Origin: RGIG1959 sp045651865 | GTDB taxonomy: Bacteria; Bacillota; Clostridia; Oscillospirales; Acutalibacteraceae | DNA length: 21,791 nt | Assembly: GCA_045651865.1 (NCBI GenBank) | Contig: JAZRTC010000026.1 | Location: 1-21,791 of the forward strand | Direction of reading: 5' to 3' | Shown: in pieces, positions 20,635-21,791 of the stretch | Layout: every line of letters begins with the position of its first letter | How positions within the stretch are numbered: position 1 is the first letter of the stretch | Notes under the pieces: model-generated | What the model was told of the DNA's origin: nothing | What the model saw: the letters and a program-made list of their open reading frames with translations, nothing else | The model's database searches: none | Made by a program: the position numbers and the translations under genes

Positions 20635-20649
20635 GTATCCCTGGGATAA
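20635..20649. promoter_or_regulatory. Putative operator, site 2
   Basis: GTATCC-CTG-GGATAA, one base off a perfect palindrome. Its centre is about 43 bp before the predicted start site, a position typical of activator sites beside a poor -35. Confidence 0.55.
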
Positions 20650-20678
20650 TTTTCTTATGCTGTTTTATATTATATAAT
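20650..20678 (+). promoter_or_regulatory. Promoter of the 141-aa unknown gene
   Basis: TATAAT at 20673-20678, but only TTTTCT at the -35 position (20650-20655, 17-nt spacer). The good -10 with bad -35 suggests dependence on an activator bound at the sites just upstream. Confidence 0.5.
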
Positions 20679-20730
20679 AACAAAGTAGAAAGGCGGCATA
20701 ACCGCAGGTTGCAAAGGAGGTTTGCTTGTT

Positions 20731-21156
20731 ATGACCGAACAACTCACCAAAACAGTATCGCTGTTTGATACATACTGCCTTGTTGTTCCGAAAGGGCTGG
20801 CATGTTCTCAGGACGGAAAGGCAGGTGCACGAGTGCTGTTCATCACCGACCCGGAAGAAACGTTTACGATTTCGTTTGAGGAAGGAATGGAGATGATGGA
20901 CATGCTTCCCGAACGGGAAGGCGGTTACTCGGTCTGTTTTCATCGACGGCAAAACGATAAGTACATTCACGAACGCCGTCAACTGGAAAACAAAACCGTT
21001 TGCTCATTCTTTCATTTTGAGTTGAAAGACGCAAGCGGCAAGGTGCATTATTTACCCGGACAAATGGTGGTGCATACCGACTATGTCTGGGCGGACGGTG
21101 TGGAACCTTTGCTGATGGAATTGCTGGATGCGGTTTCGCTCAAATCCTGTGCGTAG
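20731..21156 (+). CDS. Hypothetical protein, 141 aa
   Basis: Not recognised. ATG 20731 lies 10 nt after AAAGGAGG (20713-20720); the in-frame TTG at 20722 is too near the ribosome site. The protein is soluble, with no signal peptide or membrane segment. The N-terminal half (VSLFDTYCLVVPKG ... ARVLFITDPEETFTISFEEGM) reads as alternating strands with an acidic helix; the middle is rich in Arg, His and Lys (HRRQNDKYIHERRQ, 71-84); the C-terminal half has CSFFHFELKDASGKVHYLPG and an acidic helix. It is divergent from the two small minus-strand genes across a 273-bp region with twin palindromes, so the three may be regulated together (inference). Confidence 0.7.
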   Translation: MTEQLTKTVSLFDTYCLVVPKGLACSQDGKAGARVLFITDPEETFTISFEEGMEMMDMLPEREGGYSVCFHRRQNDKYIHERRQLENKTVCSFFHFELKDASGKVHYLPGQMVVHTDYVWADGVEPLLMELLDAVSLKSCA

Positions 21157-21193
21157 ACAATCTGTTGCGAATGGGTGCTAAACGATGCACGCC

Positions 21194-21277
21194 GTAGGGG
21201 CGGCGGTAGGGGCGGATATCATCCGCCCGCAACACAACCCGCGGCATCGCTCACGGGCGGCAAATTGCCGCCCCTAC
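21194..21277. mobile_element. 84-bp MITE-like palindromic repeat element
   Basis: Bounded by an 11-bp terminal inverted repeat GTAGGGGCGGC (21194-21204) / GCCGCCCCTAC (21267-21277). Inside are two perfect hairpins: GGGCGGAT-ATC-ATCCGCCC (21210-21228) and GGGCGGCAA-A-TTGCCGCCC (21255-21273); the first ten bases are repeated directly at 21206-21215. There is no coding content. Its GC content is far above the flanks. Such small elements are common in gut Clostridia, from memory. No clear target-site duplication is seen. Confidence 0.65.
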
Positions 21278-21350
21278 AATCCCACCGCAAACTGGCATAC
21301 CCCCATACAAGCGGATGTATATTCCGTTTACATAAGAAACTCAAAAGGAG

Positions 21351-21695
21351 ATGACCTTTATAAAAAAATTGCTCAGTCTGGTCGTATGTGCGGCGATGCT
21401 CGTCACGATGATACCGACGTTTGCGGTATCGGCGGCATCGAACAAAATCAACATTCAGGCTGTCGATGTGTATGTCGATGTCCCTGTGAACGGCTTGCCG
21501 CTCAACAAAAAGGGCGACGTCGAGATCGGTGCCGTTTACACGAGCACCGATAATGTGATCGCGCAATTCGATCCGTGGGATCTCGTGAAAGCGAAATCCA
21601 TTGTATGGTATGAAGTGTACAGCGACGGCGAAGTCGATATTTATGATGCCATGCGTCTGTTCAAGTTTGTGAACGAGGAAATCGACGAGCTGTGA
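21351..21695 (+). CDS. Small secreted protein with a single dockerin-type repeat
   Basis: 114 aa as read from ATG 21351. A clear signal peptide (KKLLSLVVCAAMLVTMIPTF, cleaved near AVSA) is followed by ~50 residues without known domain and then DGEVDIYDAMRLFKFVNEEI (93-112), which looks like one half of a clostridial dockerin; the partner repeat is absent, so it may be truncated or an EF-hand-like remnant. ATG 21351 touches the Shine-Dalgarno AAAAGGAG (21343-21350). The codon at the proper spacing, just before KKLLSL, is ATA (21360-21362), where ATG would give a normal signal peptide. The true start is thus uncertain. Confidence 0.65.
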   Translation: MTFIKKLLSLVVCAAMLVTMIPTFAVSAASNKINIQAVDVYVDVPVNGLPLNKKGDVEIGAVYTSTDNVIAQFDPWDLVKAKSIVWYEVYSDGEVDIYDAMRLFKFVNEEIDEL

Positions 21696-21708
21696 TGGTG
21701 GTCTTTTT

Positions 21709-21791
21709 ATGAAAGCATCACAAACGTTGATGTTCGGTGATTTGACAGTGATACCGCATCCCGAATGGGACTCTATACGCCCGACACCGAA
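21709..21791 (+). CDS. Possible start of a further gene (partial, runs off window)
   Basis: ATG 21709 with a weak GGTGG 7 nt upstream opens a frame (MKASQTLMFGDLTVIPHPEW...) that stays open to the window end, 27 codons. It lies 13 nt after the stop of the secreted dockerin-repeat gene. Too short to identify; it could be chance. Confidence 0.35.
   Translation, partial: MKASQTLMFGDLTVIPHPEWDSIRPTP

Overview
The window looks like chromosomal DNA of a moderately GC-rich, low-motility-style gut Clostridia bacterium (Oscillospiraceae/Ruminococcaceae-like). The indications are strong AGGAGG-type ribosome sites, near-consensus sigma-A promoters, dockerin modules, Thr-rich surface linkers, and families typical of this group (DUF1836, DUF6809, prokaryotic RING plus DUF2628, NrdR). 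The taxonomic call is inference; there is no rRNA here.

Layout. 1-1369 (-): a RING/zinc-ribbon membrane protein followed by the N-terminal part of a secreted dockerin protein that runs off the window. 1547-2920 (+): murD with its own promoter. 2984-4091 (-): DUF1836 regulator and tspO. 4296-7905 (+): glycolytic operon pgk-tpiA-gpmI, without gap or eno. 8018-8833 (-): an endonuclease/exonuclease/phosphatase-type lipoprotein. 9040-17566 (+): a long co-directional run with no visible terminator: mutY, an SDR reductase (possibly the EF-P 5-aminopentanone reductase), a secreted WG-repeat/dockerin protein, a VanY-type carboxypeptidase with Thr-rich linker, then ilvB-ilvN-leuC-leuD and a cyclase-family hydrolase in the place where leuB might be expected. 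17609-18966 (-): nrdR and a sugar-phosphate isomerase/epimerase-like TIM barrel, both with TTG starts. 19144-19361 (+): two tRNA genes, tRNA-Ile2 or Met (CAT) and tRNA-Trp (CCA).

From 19362 to the end the window changes character and looks accessory. A 16-bp copy of the tRNA-Trp 3' end recurs 187 bp downstream, each copy being followed by a similar hairpin with the same loop. This resembles a recombination scar or an att-type duplication. Beyond it lie about 350 bp without genes (containing an 18-bp direct repeat), two overlapping small minus-strand genes (one DUF6809-like, one unknown with a related N-terminal motif), a divergent unknown 141-aa gene behind two copies of a GTATCC-N3-GGATA palindrome, an 84-bp MITE-like palindromic element, and a secreted small protein with a single dockerin-type repeat whose expected start codon is ATA.

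Housekeeping functions (cell-wall precursor synthesis, glycolysis, DNA repair, branched-chain amino acids, dNTP regulation) dominate. No complete undescribed system can be proven. The best candidates for something new are the tRNA-Trp tail duplication with its neighbouring small-gene region, the dockerin-bearing non-enzyme secreted proteins, and the cyclase in the ilv-leu operon. Family names come from reading motifs by eye, not from searches.
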